Part shown: positions 20,858-31,728 of the stretch, one piece after another
Position numbering within the stretch: position 1 is the stretch's first letter
Layout: each line of letters begins with the position of its first letter
Assembly: GCF_003337275.1 (NCBI RefSeq)
Contig: NZ_QPJQ01000025.1
Location: 1-64,000, forward strand
DNA from: Marinomonas foliarum
Lineage (GTDB): Bacteria > Pseudomonadota > Gammaproteobacteria > Pseudomonadales > Marinomonadaceae
Direction: 5' to 3'
Length of the DNA: 64,000 bases
Made by a program: the position numbers and the translations under genes
The notes under the pieces: generated by a model
The model's input: only the letters and a program-made list of their open reading frames with translations
What the model was told of the DNA's origin: nothing
The model's database searches: none

Positions 20858-21439
20858 CTAACGTTTTTGATGTTTTTCCCAATCATCTAAACGTGCTTTT
20901 TCCGTCTTTTTAAACAGCACATACACAGCCCCCAAACCGCCATGATGACGCTGTGCACTATGAAACGCCATAACCGTTTCAAGTTCTTGTAACCACTTAT
21001 TAATATGACTTTTAATCATGGCTCGAAAATCAGGATCTGGCGTACGATCACCTTTACCATGCACAATAATCGCAACACGAATGTCATTGCGCATACAATC
21101 ATCAACAAACTGAAATACCTGCTCTCGTGCCTGAGCGACAGTATGTCGGTGCAGATCCAAGCGCGCCTCTATTCCATACTTCCCTTGCCTGAGACGCTTG
21201 AAGACACCGTCTTGCACGCCTGATCGCTTATATTCAAGCACATCATTTGGTTCAACTTTTTCAACATAGTCTTGCGACAAATGATTTCTGTCCGCCTCTT
21301 TAGCGATCAACGCCGCCTTTTGGCGAGCGGAGAAATCGACCTGAGGACCTTTCTTACCCAGATACACTTCGCTTTTTTTAAGTGGCTTAATACCCGCCAC
21401 TTCTTGCGCGAACAAAGACGTTTCATCTTCGTCGTTCAC
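20858..21439 (-). CDS. Smr domain-containing protein (SmrA-like)
   Basis: Small MutS-related (Smr) endonuclease-type domain; some relatives cleave mRNA or branched DNA. The 193 residues have an N-terminal linker (1-85) and a C-terminal Smr domain with the DLHRHTVAQA signature (about 93-102) and VHGKGDR (about 125-131). The start is a GTG with GAGGG nine bases upstream. It is the last gene of the ssb-side cluster, but a terminator-like hairpin separates it from ssb. The physiological role here is unknown. Confidence 0.85.
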   Translation of the reverse strand: MNDEDETSLFAQEVAGIKPLKKSEVYLGKKGPQVDFSARQKAALIAKEADRNHLSQDYVEKVEPNDVLEYKRSGVQDGVFKRLRQGKYGIEARLDLHRHTVAQAREQVFQFVDDCMRNDIRVAIIVHGKGDRTPDPDFRAMIKSHINKWLQELETVMAFHSAQRHHGGLGAVYVLFKKTEKARLDDWEKHQKR

Positions 21440-21491
21440 AACCTAAACCCTCTTTGATTTACTCGTCATATTTAGCACACCACTATAGAAC

Positions 21492-21520
21492 AATAAAGGC
21501 CCCTAAAAGGAGCCTTTATT
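21492..21520 (-). terminator. ssb terminator
   Basis: AATAAAGGCTCC and GGGGCCTTTATT (minus strand) pair over 12 positions with one mismatch around a five-base loop, 28 bases after the ssb stop. The U-rich tail is short, so efficiency is uncertain. Confidence 0.65.
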
Positions 21521-21548
21521 ACTTTAATGGTCGTAAAACATGTCAGCT

Positions 21549-22283
21549 TTAGAACGGGATATCATCATCAAAGTCGTCAAAGTTTGGCGCTTGCTGAGGC
21601 TTTGGCTCAGGAGCCGGTGCACGCTGTTGAGGTGCTGGCTGCGGTGCGCGTTGCTGTGGTGCCGCTTGCGCTGGTGCCTGTTGTGGTGCATTACCCCAGC
21701 TACCAAAAGACTGTGGAGCTGCCTGCTGAGGAGCTGCCTGCTGAGGAGCAGCCTGTTGCGGTGCTTGACCATAGCCGCCACCTTGAGGCTGATTAAATCC
21801 ACCTGGTGCAGCTGGTTGTTGAGCAGGAGCTTGATTGTAACCACCTTGCTGAGGCGCAGACTGTTGTGGCGCTTGGCCATAACCGCCACCGCCCTGCATA
21901 GAATCGTAACCGCCACCTTGCTGACCTGCGTTGTCACCACGACCGTCTAACAATTGCATTTCATTCGCTATAATTTCAGTCGTATAACGTTTAACACCAT
22001 CTTTTTCCCACTCACGAGTTCGCAACGACCCTTCTACGTATACTTTAGAGCCTTTTTTAATAAAGTCGCCCGCAATTTGCCCAAGACGGAAATTACCACG
22101 ATCCATAAAAGACACACGGTGCCATTCTGTACGTTCTTGCATTTGTCCTGTTTGCTTGTCACGCCAGCTTTCTGTTGTCGCTAGGTTAACGTTCGCAACC
22201 GCAGCGCCTGACGGCATAAAACGCACTTCAGCATCATTGCCTGCGTTACCGATTAAGATGACTTTGTTTATTCCACGTGCCAT
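21549..22283 (-). CDS. ssb: Single-stranded DNA-binding protein
   Basis: Tetrameric SSB that coats single-stranded DNA and recruits repair and replication partners. From ATG 22283 ([10 protein letters not shown]) it has 244 residues, long for the family (E. coli 178). The OB fold occupies about 1-110. The linker is unusually long and rich in Q, P, A and G, with tandem APQQA units. The conserved partner-binding tail DFDDDIPF ends the protein. An in-frame TTG at 22298 is part of the Shine-Dalgarno region and is not the start. Confidence 0.97.
   Translation of the reverse strand: MARGINKVILIGNAGNDAEVRFMPSGAAVANVNLATTESWRDKQTGQMQERTEWHRVSFMDRGNFRLGQIAGDFIKKGSKVYVEGSLRTREWEKDGVKRYTTEIIANEMQLLDGRGDNAGQQGGGYDSMQGGGGYGQAPQQSAPQQGGYNQAPAQQPAAPGGFNQPQGGGYGQAPQQAAPQQAAPQQAAPQSFGSWGNAPQQAPAQAAPQQRAPQPAPQQRAPAPEPKPQQAPNFDDFDDDIPF
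21715..21759. repeat. 15-bp tandem repeat in the ssb linker
   Basis: GGAGCTGCCTGCTGA occurs twice in perfect tandem (21715-21729, 21730-21744), followed by a degenerate third copy (21745-21759). It encodes repeated APQQA units in the disordered SSB linker and is a candidate site for length variation. Confidence 0.9.
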
Positions 22284-22319
22284 GAGGCTTTTCTCCAACT
22301 AAAAAATAAATAAGGTGTT

Positions 22320-23678
22320 TTAAAGACGCACTTGCGGGGCTAATCGCATCAACGCATCTTTGTCTAATATTTTTTTATCGACTTTCAGATAAGCAGTTTG
22401 CTCATCTTTAAAAATTTGCATGCCCTCCACTCCTTGGATTTCAGCAAGTTGATCCGCTAACTTTGCTATTTCTTCATTATTCATATTAGGTAAACTAAAC
22501 GCCAAACCACTCAATTGACGAGGTGCTGGCTGAGTCAAACAAACGAGAGACCAAGCCAAAAATACAACACCGACTACCCAAAAAATACCACCATTAGAAT
22601 GATGCTGTAACAACCAGCCTCCGCCAATACCACCTAAAAACGACCCCATAAATTGGTGGGTAGAAAACACCCCCATGGCCGTTCCGCGATACCCTACAGG
22701 GGCCAACTTACTCACTAGAGATGGCAAAACCGCTTCTAATGAATTAAAACCAACAAAATACACACACAGTAAGGCAGCAAAAATCCACAGATAAGGCGCC
22801 CACTGCAATGCGATTGCACTTAACCCTAACAAAATTAATACGGCAATTAAAACGCCTTTCATTTTGCCTTTTGATTCAGCAATAATCACTAATGGTAACA
22901 TACCAACAAAGGCAAAACCCATGATCGCCAAGTATAACAAACTGTGTTCGGATAAGGGTAAATCAAACTGCTGAATTAATAAGCTTGGCACCGTCACAAA
23001 CATAGCTGTCAAGCTTGCGTGCAGCAACAAGACACTCACATTAAGAAAGCGCAGCTTTGAGTCTTTCAAAACCAAACTTAAAGCGGTAAGACTTGGTGTT
23101 GTATCACGTCGAAAGGTATGCTGGACGATATTCGGCACAGCAAAAATGATCAAGAGTATACCCAGTAAAGATAATGCAAAAGACAAATAAAACAGACCAG
23201 AAAGACCAATTAGAGCAAATAGCCATGGTCCCAAAACCAAGGACAACATAAAAGATGCGCCAATGCTGACACCAACTAACGCCATAGCCTTGGTACGATT
23301 TTGCTCTCTGGTTACATCGCTTAATAAGGCCATTAAGGTACTGGCAATAGCTCCAGCACCCTGAACCGCTCGCCCTACTATTAACGTCGTAATGTCATTA
23401 GCATTAGCACAAATCAAACTCCCCACGGCAAACAACAAAAGACCAATAACGATAACCCGTTTACGGCCAATTTTGTCGGACCACATGCCCATTGGAATCT
23501 GTAAACTAGCCTGTGTAAGGCCATAGATACCGATCGCGGTGCCTATTAAAGCTGCATCCGCTCCCGATAGCCCATCAGCCGCTACACTGATGACGGGCAT
23601 AATGAGGAATAAGCCTAACATTCTGAATAAATAGATCAGCGCTAAAGCGGAAACTGAGCGGCGTTCGAGTAGATCCAT
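22320..23678 (-). CDS. MFS transporter, YajR-like with C-terminal soluble domain
   Basis: Twelve-helix major facilitator with motif A in the first half (MGMWSDKIGRKR, about 62-73). Its 452 residues match E. coli YajR (454), and the last 60 residues (NMNNEEIAKLADQL to the end) form a soluble beta-alpha-beta-like tail comparable to the YAM domain of YajR. The substrate is unknown. It sits between ssb and uvrA, a placement also known in Pseudomonas, and is 36 bases from ssb, so both may be transcribed from the LexA-containing region. Confidence 0.88.
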   Translation of the reverse strand: MDLLERRSVSALALIYLFRMLGLFLIMPVISVAADGLSGADAALIGTAIGIYGLTQASLQIPMGMWSDKIGRKRVIVIGLLLFAVGSLICANANDITTLIVGRAVQGAGAIASTLMALLSDVTREQNRTKAMALVGVSIGASFMLSLVLGPWLFALIGLSGLFYLSFALSLLGILLIIFAVPNIVQHTFRRDTTPSLTALSLVLKDSKLRFLNVSVLLLHASLTAMFVTVPSLLIQQFDLPLSEHSLLYLAIMGFAFVGMLPLVIIAESKGKMKGVLIAVLILLGLSAIALQWAPYLWIFAALLCVYFVGFNSLEAVLPSLVSKLAPVGYRGTAMGVFSTHQFMGSFLGGIGGGWLLQHHSNGGIFWVVGVVFLAWSLVCLTQPAPRQLSGLAFSLPNMNNEEIAKLADQLAEIQGVEGMQIFKDEQTAYLKVDKKILDKDALMRLAPQVRL

Positions 23679-23744
23679 AAAGAGGTTTTAACCGTTTAAC
23701 TTTGAAGGTTAGGAAAAAAGATGTCAATTTTACAAAAAATACCG

Positions 23745-23773
23745 TTGAAGCTCCATTTCAACTACTGTAAAAA
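23745..23773 (+). promoter_or_regulatory. Candidate uvrA promoter
   Basis: TTGAAG (23745-23750), a 17-base spacer and TAAAAA (23768-23773). The -10 lies inside the LexA box, giving a simple repression geometry. GTTGAA (23744-23749) and TTCAAC (23757-23762) form an inverted repeat over the -35. Confidence 0.5.
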
Positions 23774-23780
23774 TAGACAG
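23765..23780. promoter_or_regulatory. LexA (SOS) box
   Basis: CTGTAAAAATAGACAG fits the CTGT-N8-ACAG core of the gammaproteobacterial LexA operator exactly, with an A+T-rich middle. It lies 55 bases before uvrA, overlapping its predicted -10, and may also repress the divergent MFS-ssb genes. Confidence 0.85.
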
Positions 23781-23834
23781 TTATTTAATTTACTGGCAGA
23801 TTTCTTCTGTTGATCGACTTCACATTGGAGACAC

Positions 23835-26657
23835 ATGGATACCATTACCATACGCGGGGCCCGCACTCACAATTTAAAAAATGTGGACCTAGACATCCCA
23901 AGAGACAAACTTGTGGTGATTACTGGCCTATCCGGCTCAGGTAAATCCTCTCTCGCGTTCGATACTCTATACGCTGAAGGACAACGTCGCTATGTAGAAT
24001 CACTCTCAACATACGCTAGACAGTTTTTGTCCATGATGGAAAAACCAGATATAGACCACATAGAAGGTCTTTCACCTGCCATCTCCATCGAGCAAAAATC
24101 CACATCTCACAACCCACGATCAACAGTGGGTACCATAACAGAAATCTACGATTATCTACGATTGTTATTTGCCCGAGCAGGTCAGCCTCGCTGCCCCGAT
24201 CATGGCGAACCACTAGAGGCGCAAACCATATCACAAATGGTTGATAAAGTTATATCGCTGCCTGAAGAATCCAAGATGATGTTGCTTGCGCCCATTATCA
24301 AGGATCGAAAAGGTGAGCACTTACATACCATTAGCGACCTACTGTCTAAAGGCTTCATTCGTGCACGCATCGATGGCATTGTTGTAGATTTGGACGATGC
24401 ACCAGTATTAGAAAAAAATAAGAAACACACTATTGAAGTTGTCATTGACCGCTTCAAGGTACGCTCTGACCTTCAGCTTCGCTTGGCTGAGTCATTTGAA
24501 ACTTGTCTCGGCTTGTCCGATGGCATCGCCAAAGTCATCAACATGGATGACGAAAAAGAAGAGTATATTTTTTCTAGTAAATTCGCCTGCCCTGTTTGTG
24601 GATACAGCTTAACCGAGCTAGAGCCTCGTCTATTTTCTTTTAACAATCCAAATGGTGCCTGCCAAACCTGCGATGGCTTAGGCACTCATCAAATGTTTGA
24701 TCCAGATAGAATTATTCAAGATGAAACACTCACTCTTGCCGAAGGTGCAATACGCGGCTGGGGTAGACGTAGTATTTTTTACTATCAACAACTTAGCGCC
24801 CTAGCAAAACACTATGACTTTGACATTGAAGCAAAATACAAAGACATTCCTAGTGATTTCAAAAAGCGAATTCTGCAAGGCTCAGGCAAAGATAAAATAG
24901 ATTTCATCTATATAAACGAACGTGGCGACAAGATGACACGATCACATGCGTTTGAAGGTGTTATTCCTAACCTACAGCGTCGCTACCATGAAACAGAATC
25001 CGATAGTGTGCGTGATGACCTCTCACAATACATCAGTGTTCAGCCTTGTCCTGAGTGCCATGGCTCACGACTAAACAGATCCGCCCGTAACGTCTATATT
25101 GCAGAACAAACTTTACCGGAAGTAGTGACCTATCCGATCGCTGAATGCTTAAAGTATTTTGAAACCCTTGAGCTTCCTGGCGCACGCGGGGAAATCGCTT
25201 CAAAGATACTAAAAGAAATTCGCGACCGCTTGACCTTTTTAGTCAATGTCGGTCTAGACTATCTAACACTAGACAGAAAAGCAGATTCTCTTTCAGGAGG
25301 CGAAGCACAGCGAATACGATTAGCCAGTCAGATAGGCGCAGGGCTAGTGGGAGTCATGTACATTCTTGATGAACCGTCAATTGGCTTACATCAGCGTGAC
25401 AATGAACGTTTAATTGCCACCCTAACTCGCTTACGAGACCTAGGCAACACAGTCATTGTGGTTGAACATGATGAAGATGCGATTCGCGTAGCGGATTTTG
25501 TTGTCGATATAGGCCCAGGCGCTGGCGTTCACGGTGGACAAATTATTGCCAGCGGAACGCCACAAGACATCATGGATTGCCCTGAATCAGTAACAGGACA
25601 GTTTTTAACCGGTCAACGCAAAATTGAAATTCCGGCTATACGTCATCAAGCTAAAGATAAGCAGTACCTCAAGCTTATTGGTGCAACAGGGAACAATCTG
25701 AACAACGTTGACCTAACTATTCCTGTCGGTGTAATGACATGCATTACCGGTGTTTCAGGCTCAGGCAAATCAACACTTATTAACGGTACGTTATACCCAC
25801 TTGCAGCGACGGCACTTAATGGCGCAACGACATTAAAGCCGGCACCGCACGATCGTATAGAAGGTTTAGATTTATTCGACAAGTGTGTGGATATCGATCA
25901 AAGTCCTATCGGTCGTACCCCAAGATCAAACCCTGCGACATACACAGGCATCTTCACTCCGATGAGGGAGTTATTCTCAGCCACACAAGAATCACGCTCA
26001 CGTGGCTATAAACCAGGACGGTTTAGTTTTAACGTCAAGGGCGGCCGATGTGAAGCCTGTCAGGGTGATGGTGTCATAAAGGTTGAAATGCACTTCCTCC
26101 CTGATATTTATGTCCCATGCGATACTTGTAAAGGCAAACGTTACAATCGTGAAACCCTAGAAATCCACTACAAGGGTAAGAACATTCATGAATGCTTAGA
26201 AATGACCATTGAAGATGCTCGCGAATTCTTTGATCCAGTGCCTTCTATTGCTAGAAAACTTCAAACCTTAATGGATGTAGGTTTAGGCTATATACGCCTT
26301 GGTCAAGCAGCCACAACGCTTTCAGGCGGTGAAGCTCAGCGCGTTAAATTGGCAAAAGAGCTTTCCAAACGTGACACAGGTACAACACTATACATTTTGG
26401 ATGAACCGACTACTGGCCTTCACTTTGCAGATATTGAACAATTGCTTAAAGTTCTCCATCGCCTCAGAGACCATGGCAACACAGTCGTTGTTATCGAACA
26501 TAACCTTGACGTGATTAAAACAGCAGATTGGATTATCGACTTAGGCCCAGAAGGCGGCAGTGGCGGAGGATATGTTATTGCAGAAGGCACTCCAGAAGAA
26601 ATTGGCATGGCAGACAAATCACATACTGGGCGCTTTCTTAAGGCAATGCTCAACTAG
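23835..26657 (+). CDS. uvrA: Excinuclease ABC subunit A
   Basis: Damage-recognition ATPase of nucleotide excision repair; acts as a dimer with UvrB. The 940 residues show two ABC modules: Walker [10 protein letters not shown] (31-39) and GVSGSGKST (about 640), each with LSGGEAQR. Zinc-finger cysteines are visible in CPVCG...CQTC and CEACQGDG...CDTCKG. TTGGAGAC lies just before the ATG. A LexA box upstream places it in the SOS regulon. It has its own strong terminator. Confidence 0.99.
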   Translation: MDTITIRGARTHNLKNVDLDIPRDKLVVITGLSGSGKSSLAFDTLYAEGQRRYVESLSTYARQFLSMMEKPDIDHIEGLSPAISIEQKSTSHNPRSTVGTITEIYDYLRLLFARAGQPRCPDHGEPLEAQTISQMVDKVISLPEESKMMLLAPIIKDRKGEHLHTISDLLSKGFIRARIDGIVVDLDDAPVLEKNKKHTIEVVIDRFKVRSDLQLRLAESFETCLGLSDGIAKVINMDDEKEEYIFSSKFACPVCGYSLTELEPRLFSFNNPNGACQTCDGLGTHQMFDPDRIIQDETLTLAEGAIRGWGRRSIFYYQQLSALAKHYDFDIEAKYKDIPSDFKKRILQGSGKDKIDFIYINERGDKMTRSHAFEGVIPNLQRRYHETESDSVRDDLSQYISVQPCPECHGSRLNRSARNVYIAEQTLPEVVTYPIAECLKYFETLELPGARGEIASKILKEIRDRLTFLVNVGLDYLTLDRKADSLSGGEAQRIRLASQIGAGLVGVMYILDEPSIGLHQRDNERLIATLTRLRDLGNTVIVVEHDEDAIRVADFVVDIGPGAGVHGGQIIASGTPQDIMDCPESVTGQFLTGQRKIEIPAIRHQAKDKQYLKLIGATGNNLNNVDLTIPVGVMTCITGVSGSGKSTLINGTLYPLAATALNGATTLKPAPHDRIEGLDLFDKCVDIDQSPIGRTPRSNPATYTGIFTPMRELFSATQESRSRGYKPGRFSFNVKGGRCEACQGDGVIKVEMHFLPDIYVPCDTCKGKRYNRETLEIHYKGKNIHECLEMTIEDAREFFDPVPSIARKLQTLMDVGLGYIRLGQAATTLSGGEAQRVKLAKELSKRDTGTTLYILDEPTTGLHFADIEQLLKVLHRLRDHGNTVVVIEHNLDVIKTADWIIDLGPEGGSGGGYVIAEGTPEEIGMADKSHTGRFLKAMLN

Positions 26658-26670
26658 TTAAGCTAATTAT

Positions 26671-26715
26671 AAAAAAAACACCCTATGGAACTGCATTCCA
26701 TAGGGTGTTTTTTTT
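26671..26715 (+). terminator. uvrA terminator
   Basis: Twenty-base perfect arms (26671-26690 and 26696-26715) around a CTGCA loop, with A8 and T8 at the outer ends. It works in either orientation but follows uvrA by 13 bases. Confidence 0.95.
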
Positions 26716-26742
26716 GTTTCTGAATTTCGGTTTATTTTGAGC

Positions 26743-26769
26743 AAAAAAAAGCCGAGCTAATAGCTCGGC
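26743..26769 (-). terminator. Alpha-operon terminator (after rplQ)
   Basis: Minus strand: GCCGAGCT and AGCTCGGC around a three-base loop, followed by T8 (complement of 26743-26750). It ends the 31-kb minus-strand ribosomal block 20 bases after rplQ. Confidence 0.95.
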
Positions 26770-26789
26770 TTTTATATTACAAACTGATA

Positions 26790-27167
26790 TTACTCAGCAG
26801 CTTCTGTCACTGGACGATCGACCAATTCAACATAAGCCATAGGTGCGTTGTCACCTGTACGGAAGCCACATTTAAGAATGCGAACATAACCGCCAGGGCG
26901 AGCTTGGTAACGAGGACCAAGTTCAGAGAACAATTTACCTACTGCATCTTTGCTACGAGTACGAGCAAAGGCAAGGCGACGATTCGCAACAGAATCAACT
27001 TTCGCCAATGTGATTAACGGCTCAGCAACACGACGCAATTCTTTAGCTTTCGGCAACGTAGTTTTAATAACTTCGTGTTCGAACAAAGAAGCAGCCATGT
27101 TTTTAAACATCGCTTTACGATGTGAGCTAGTACGGTTTAAGTGACGTCCACTCTTACGATGACGCAT
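26790..27167 (-). CDS. rplQ: 50S ribosomal protein L17
   Basis: Last gene of the alpha operon, 42 bases after rpoA. The 125 residues start [17 protein letters not shown], the conserved rRNA-binding start, and include [19 protein letters not shown] near the end. L17 lies near the exit-tunnel side of the 50S. A strong terminator follows. Confidence 0.98.
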   Translation of the reverse strand: MRHRKSGRHLNRTSSHRKAMFKNMAASLFEHEVIKTTLPKAKELRRVAEPLITLAKVDSVANRRLAFARTRSKDAVGKLFSELGPRYQARPGGYVRILKCGFRTGDNAPMAYVELVDRPVTEAAE

Positions 27168-27209
27168 TTTACATTCCTTACCAAACTACGGTGGTCAGGG
27201 AACAATGAC

Positions 27210-28214
27210 CTAGCGAGCTAGAACTTTGCTATCGTCTTTTAAACTAGCTGGTGGCCAGTTTTCTAGACGCATTCCCAAAGACAAACCACGCTGTGCTAAA
27301 ACATCTTTGATTTCAGTTAACGACTTCTTACCTAGGTTAGGCGTCTTAAGAAGCTCAACCTCAGTACGTTGAATCAAATCACCGATGTAATAAATGTTCT
27401 CTGCTTTTAAACAGTTAGCACTGCGAACGGTCAATTCAAGATCATCAACCGGGCGTAGCAAAATTGGATCAATCTCATCCTCTTCTTCTACAACTGGCGC
27501 TTCACTCTCGCTTTCAAGGGCGACGAATACAGCGATTTGTTGTTGTAGAATAGTCGCTGCGCGACGTATTGCTTCTTCAGGATCGATTGTACCATTGGAT
27601 TCGATGTCTAAAACAAGCTTATCCAAATCTGTACGTTGCTCTACACGAGCATTATCGACACTGTAAGCCACACGACGAACAGGGCTGAATGAGGCATCCA
27701 GCTGCAAGCGACCAATTGGACGAGTCTCATCGTCGCCAGCAACACGAGCATCAGCAGGCTCATAACCACGACCACGAGCGACTTTGATTTGCATAGTTAA
27801 CTCTGCAGTATCATCCAAGTGCGCAATAACATGATCTGGGTTAGCGATCTCTGCATCAGCAACCAACTGGATATCACCAGCTGTTACGATACCAGGACCT
27901 TTTTTACTTAAAGTAAGAGTTGCCTCATCTTGCCCGTGTAGAGCGATCGCAACTCCTTTCAGGTTAAGAAGAATTTCAATTACATCTTCTTTAACCCCTT
28001 CGATTGCGCTGTATTCATGTAATACACCGTCGATTTCAACTTCAACAATCGCACAACCTGGCATTGAAGACAGAAGAATTCGGCGTAGCGCGTTACCCAA
28101 AGTATGACCAAAACCACGTTCTAGTGGCTGCAGTGTAACTTTAGCGCGAGTATTGCCTAGTTCCTGAACTTCAATGTTGCGTGGGGTTAACAATTCGCTC
28201 ACTGAACGCTGCAT
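27210..28214 (-). CDS. rpoA: RNA polymerase alpha subunit
   Basis: Assembles core polymerase and contacts UP elements and activators. The 334 residues have the N-terminal dimerisation domain ([19 protein letters not shown], about 32-50) and the C-terminal domain with NCLKAENI (about 268) and [10 protein letters not shown] (about 294). It lies between rpsD and rplQ as in other Gammaproteobacteria. Confidence 0.99.
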   Translation of the reverse strand: MQRSVSELLTPRNIEVQELGNTRAKVTLQPLERGFGHTLGNALRRILLSSMPGCAIVEVEIDGVLHEYSAIEGVKEDVIEILLNLKGVAIALHGQDEATLTLSKKGPGIVTAGDIQLVADAEIANPDHVIAHLDDTAELTMQIKVARGRGYEPADARVAGDDETRPIGRLQLDASFSPVRRVAYSVDNARVEQRTDLDKLVLDIESNGTIDPEEAIRRAATILQQQIAVFVALESESEAPVVEEEDEIDPILLRPVDDLELTVRSANCLKAENIYYIGDLIQRTEVELLKTPNLGKKSLTEIKDVLAQRGLSLGMRLENWPPASLKDDSKVLAR

Positions 28215-28247
28215 AGATCCACCTATTTCTTAATCCTAATTACCGAC

Positions 28248-28868
28248 TTACTTAGAGTAAAGTTCGACAATTAGGTTCTCATTAATTTCAGCTGATAAAT
28301 CGGCACGCTCTGGAACAGCTTTATAAGTTGCTTCCAGTTTAGTTGAATCAACTTCGATCCAATGGATCGGTGCACGACCTTTAGATAGCTCTAGTGCGCT
28401 TTGTACACGCAATTGCTTCTTAGCTTTTTCACGGATAGACACAACGTCACCAGCTTTAACTTGGTAAGACGGGATGTTAACCGTTGCGCCATTTACTAGA
28501 ATGCCTTTATGGCCTACTAACTGACGAGCTTCCGCACGTGTAGAACCAAAACCTGCGCGGTATACAACGTTATCTAAACGTGATTCTAAAAGTTGCAGAA
28601 GGTTTTCACCTGTAGCGCCTTTTAGACGGGCAGCAGATTTGTAGTAATTACGAAATTGCTTTTCAAGAACGCCATACATACGACGTACTTTTTGTTTCTC
28701 ACGTAACTGCAAGCCGTAATCAGAAAGACGTCCGCGACGTGCGCCATGCACACCAGGAACTGTCTCTACTTTACATTTCGACTCAAGAGCGCGTGAACCG
28801 CTCTTCAATTGCAAGTCGGTACCTTCACGACGAGACAACTTACAAGTTGGACCTATATAACGAGCCAT
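28248..28868 (-). CDS. rpsD: 30S ribosomal protein S4
   Basis: Primary 16S rRNA binder; in E. coli it is also the translational repressor of the alpha operon. The 206 residues match E. coli length, with [13 protein letters not shown] at the N-terminus and the S4 RNA-binding domain at about 97-160. The 128-base gap before rpsM is the expected location of its mRNA target. Confidence 0.98.
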   Translation of the reverse strand: MARYIGPTCKLSRREGTDLQLKSGSRALESKCKVETVPGVHGARRGRLSDYGLQLREKQKVRRMYGVLEKQFRNYYKSAARLKGATGENLLQLLESRLDNVVYRAGFGSTRAEARQLVGHKGILVNGATVNIPSYQVKAGDVVSIREKAKKQLRVQSALELSKGRAPIHWIEVDSTKLEATYKAVPERADLSAEINENLIVELYSK

Positions 28869-28884
28869 GTATCTGTCTCCTCAA

Positions 28885-29277
28885 TTAAACGCGACGTTTC
28901 TTAGGTGGACGGCAACCGTTGTGCGGGATTGGCGTCACATCTGTGATGTTATTAATACGCAAGCCCAATGCATTCAATGCACGAACTGCGGACTCACGAC
29001 CAGGACCAGGGCCCTTAATCATTACGTCAACGTTTTTAAGGCCGAACTCTTGTGCGACAGCACCGGCACGTTCCGCTGCTACTTGAGCTGCGAAAGGAGT
29101 ACTTTTACGAGAACCACGAAAACCAGAACCACCGGCAGTAGCCCAAGACAAAGCATTGCCTTGGCGGTCAGTGATAGTCACGATCGTGTTATTAAATGAC
29201 GCATGTACATGAGCAACACCATCGACGACCGTCTTTTTGACTTTCTTCTTGGTGTTGCGCGTAGCTGGCTTAGCCAT
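28885..29277 (-). CDS. rpsK: 30S ribosomal protein S11
   Basis: Platform protein near the E site. The 130 residues contain [17 protein letters not shown] (about 24-40) and end in [11 protein letters not shown], the conserved S11 tail. It is 65 bases after rpsM and 16 before rpsD. Confidence 0.98.
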   Translation of the reverse strand: MAKPATRNTKKKVKKTVVDGVAHVHASFNNTIVTITDRQGNALSWATAGGSGFRGSRKSTPFAAQVAAERAGAVAQEFGLKNVDVMIKGPGPGRESAVRALNALGLRINNITDVTPIPHNGCRPPKKRRV

Positions 29278-29342
29278 ATTGCACTTTCCTATTTAATGCT
29301 CAGCTCTAGCAAACTTAGTGGCTAGAGCGAAACGCGTTCTAA

Positions 29343-29699
29343 TTACTTACGAATAGGTTTACGAGGACCTTTTCGTGTACGAGCGTTCGTTTTGGTACGT
29401 TGACCACGAACTGGTAGGCTGCGGCGATGACGAATCCCGCGGTTGCAACCCAAGTCCATCAAACGTTTGATAGACATACTGACTTCACGACGCAAGTCAC
29501 CCTCTACAGTATACTTACCAACTTCGCCACGAAGTTCATCAAGGATATCATCACTTAATGAACCGATTTTCGCAGTTTCTGCAACACCTGTAGCGGCGCA
29601 AATAGCGCGCGAACGAGTGCGACCAATTCCGAAGATGTAAGTCAGAGAAATGACCGCATGTTTATTGTCAGGAATATTGACACCGGCTATACGAGCCAT
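29343..29699 (-). CDS. rpsM: 30S ribosomal protein S13
   Basis: Head protein contacting the P-site tRNA and 50S bridge. The 118 residues begin [26 protein letters not shown] (helix-turn region) and end in a basic tail ([13 protein letters not shown]). GGAG lies before the ATG. A promoter and a hairpin lie in the 128-base gap upstream, so rpsM heads an alpha-operon transcript. Confidence 0.98.
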   Translation of the reverse strand: MARIAGVNIPDNKHAVISLTYIFGIGRTRSRAICAATGVAETAKIGSLSDDILDELRGEVGKYTVEGDLRREVSMSIKRLMDLGCNRGIRHRRSLPVRGQRTKTNARTRKGPRKPIRK

Positions 29700-29757
29700 T
29701 CACTTTACTCCGTTGTTATTGATGATTAAATGTTAATTCATCATTTTACTTTCATGA

Positions 29758-29801
29758 GGGCGGCTGATTATGCCTATCTTTAGGACATAAATCAACCACC
29801 C
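29758..29801. repeat. 44-bp inverted repeat containing the alpha-operon promoter
   Basis: GGGCGGCTGATTATG (29758-29772) and the facing arm ending CCACCC at 29801 pair almost completely when read as RNA, allowing G-U pairs and one bulge. The -10 and -35 elements of the predicted rpsM promoter lie in the two arms. If read through from secY-rpmJ it would form a strong hairpin 60 bases before rpsM. Confidence 0.75.
29767..29795 (-). promoter_or_regulatory. Candidate alpha-operon (rpsM) promoter
   Basis: Minus strand TTGATT (complement of 29790-29795), 17-base spacer, CATAAT (complement of 29767-29772, 5/6), then CAGCCGCCC as a G+C-rich discriminator. A second A+T-rich inverted repeat (29721-29743) lies nearer the rpsM start. 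Confidence 0.55.
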
Positions 29802-29827
29802 TTACCTATCATCGAGCGAACTCGCGA

Positions 29828-29941
29828 TTAACCTTGACGCTGTTTGTGACGAGGCTCAATGCAAATCACTCGAACTGAACCGTTACGACGAACGATTTTA
29901 CAGTTACGACAGATTTTCTTTACAGATGCACGTACTTTCAT
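29828..29941 (-). CDS. rpmJ: 50S ribosomal protein L36
   Basis: Thirty-seven-residue zinc-ribbon protein, found by reading the minus strand between secY and rps[15 protein letters not shown] at the start. C11, C14, C27 and H32 are the zinc ligands, so this is the zinc-binding (C+) paralogue, which relatives replace with a C- form under zinc limitation. It starts 19 bases after secY. Confidence 0.96.
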   Translation of the reverse strand: MKVRASVKKICRNCKIVRRNGSVRVICIEPRHKQRQG

Positions 29942-29960
29942 GTTCAACTCCAACCTACGC

Positions 29961-31292
29961 TTAACGCATTAGGCCATTTGGACCATAACCAGTCAGATTA
30001 GATTTCTTCATTAACGACTCGTATTGCTGACTCATCAAATGACTTTGAACTTGCGACATAAAGTCCATGACAACTACCACTACGATCAACATAGAAGTAC
30101 CGCCAAAGTAGAATGGGACATTCCACGCAACAACAAAGAATTGAGGCATCAGTGACACTAGAGTGATGTATAAAGCACCAAACAATGTCAAACGGGTCAT
30201 TACACCATCAATATATCGAGCTGTATGATCGCCTGGACGAATACCCGGCAAAAAAGCACCGGATTTTTTCAAGTTATCTGCCACATCTTTAGGGTTGAAC
30301 ACTAGTGCCGTATAGAAGAAGCAAAAGAAAACAATTGCTATCGCAAATAACAACACATAGAGCGGTTGCCCAGGAGCTAGAGCCAAAGAGATATTTTGCA
30401 ACCATTCCATGCCTTCACCTTGACCAAACCATTGGCCGATCGAGGCTGGGAACAGAAGGATACTTGAAGCAAAGATAGGTGGAATTACACCAGCCATATT
30501 CACTTTAAGAGGCAAATGACTCTTTTGTGCGGCAAACACTTTTTTGCCTTGCTGACGCTTGGCATAATTAACCGTAATCCGACGTTGACCACGTTCAATG
30601 AAAACCACGAACGCGATAGTCGCAATAGCTAAAATACCAATCAACAACAAAGCCAAAATATTAATATCGCCTTGACGAGCCGACTCAAATGAACGGCCTA
30701 GAGCAGATGGTAGGCCTGCAACAATACCAGCAAAGATAAGAATGGAAATACCATTACCAATACCTTTTTCTGTTACCTGCTCGCCTAACCACATCAAGAA
30801 AACAGTACCAGCAACAAGGGTCACTACAGCAACAGCATAAAACTCTATACCACTACTAAAGGAAATCCCTTGGCTTGCTAGACCAACCGCCATACTGGCA
30901 GACTGAACTAAAGCAAGCAAAACAGTACCGTAACGAGTGTATTGAGTTATCTTTCGACGCCCCGCCTCACCCTCTTTCTTAAGTTGCTCTAGCTGAGGAC
31001 TCACAACCGTCAATAACTGCATAATAATAGAGGCAGAAATATAGGGCAAAATCCCAAGCGCAAAAATACTCATGCGCTCAAGCGCGCCCCCTGAGAATAC
31101 GTTAAATAAACTCAGAATAGTGCCTTCATTTTGATCAAATAAAGCAGACAACCTATCAGGATTAATACCTGGAACAGGAATGTGTGCACCAATTCGATAT
31201 ACAATAATTGCTAGAAACACAAAACGGATGCGAGACCAAAGCTCGCTTAATCCATTTTGCATGCCAGCAGGTAGTGAGCCACGCTTTGCCAT
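29961..31292 (-). CDS. secY: Protein translocase subunit SecY
   Basis: Channel of the Sec translocon; works with SecE (56667-57035 here) and SecG. The 443 residues hold ten transmembrane helices. The cytoplasmic loop near 240-260 is basic ([12 protein letters not shown]). Its ATG directly abuts the rplO stop, so it is translationally coupled in the spc operon. Confidence 0.99.
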   Translation of the reverse strand: MAKRGSLPAGMQNGLSELWSRIRFVFLAIIVYRIGAHIPVPGINPDRLSALFDQNEGTILSLFNVFSGGALERMSIFALGILPYISASIIMQLLTVVSPQLEQLKKEGEAGRRKITQYTRYGTVLLALVQSASMAVGLASQGISFSSGIEFYAVAVVTLVAGTVFLMWLGEQVTEKGIGNGISILIFAGIVAGLPSALGRSFESARQGDINILALLLIGILAIATIAFVVFIERGQRRITVNYAKRQQGKKVFAAQKSHLPLKVNMAGVIPPIFASSILLFPASIGQWFGQGEGMEWLQNISLALAPGQPLYVLLFAIAIVFFCFFYTALVFNPKDVADNLKKSGAFLPGIRPGDHTARYIDGVMTRLTLFGALYITLVSLMPQFFVVAWNVPFYFGGTSMLIVVVVVMDFMSQVQSHLMSQQYESLMKKSNLTGYGPNGLMR

Positions 31293-31727
31293 TTATTCCT
31301 CGACTTTTCCGCCGGCAGCTTCGATAGCAGCACGAGCACCTTTAGTCACTTTAAGACCACGAACAGTAACAGCTTTGTCGATAGAACCAGACAAGATTAC
31401 ACGTGCAGTCTTAATTTGATGACCTAGGATGTCGGCGCCTTTCAAAGCAGCCAAATCTACAACTTCAGCATTTACAGCAGCAAGCTCGTTTAAACGAACC
31501 TCAGCAACATACTTTGCCTGACGTGAAGTGAAACCGAATTTTGGCAGACGACGCTGCAAAGGCATTTGACCACCTTCAAAACCAGGTTTTACTGAGCCAC
31601 CAGAACGAGATTTAAGACCTTTATGGCCTCGTCCGCCGGTTTTGCCCAAGCCGCTACCAATGCCGCGACCAACACGTTTAGGAGCATGTTTGCTACCTTC
31701 GCCAGGACGAAGTGTATTTAAGAACAT
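31293..31727 (-). CDS. rplO: 50S ribosomal protein L15
   Basis: Late 50S assembly protein. The 144 residues start [37 protein letters not shown], a glycine- and lysine-rich extension typical of L15. One base separates it from rpmD; secY follows without a gap. Confidence 0.98.
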   Translation of the reverse strand: MFLNTLRPGEGSKHAPKRVGRGIGSGLGKTGGRGHKGLKSRSGGSVKPGFEGGQMPLQRRLPKFGFTSRQAKYVAEVRLNELAAVNAEVVDLAALKGADILGHQIKTARVILSGSIDKAVTVRGLKVTKGARAAIEAAGGKVEE

Positions 31728-31728
31728 G

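Noticed and set aside
21524..21940. Overlapping frames on both strands in ssb
   Set aside because: They result from the low-complexity QPAG linker; only the frame with the OB fold and DFDDDIPF tail is real.
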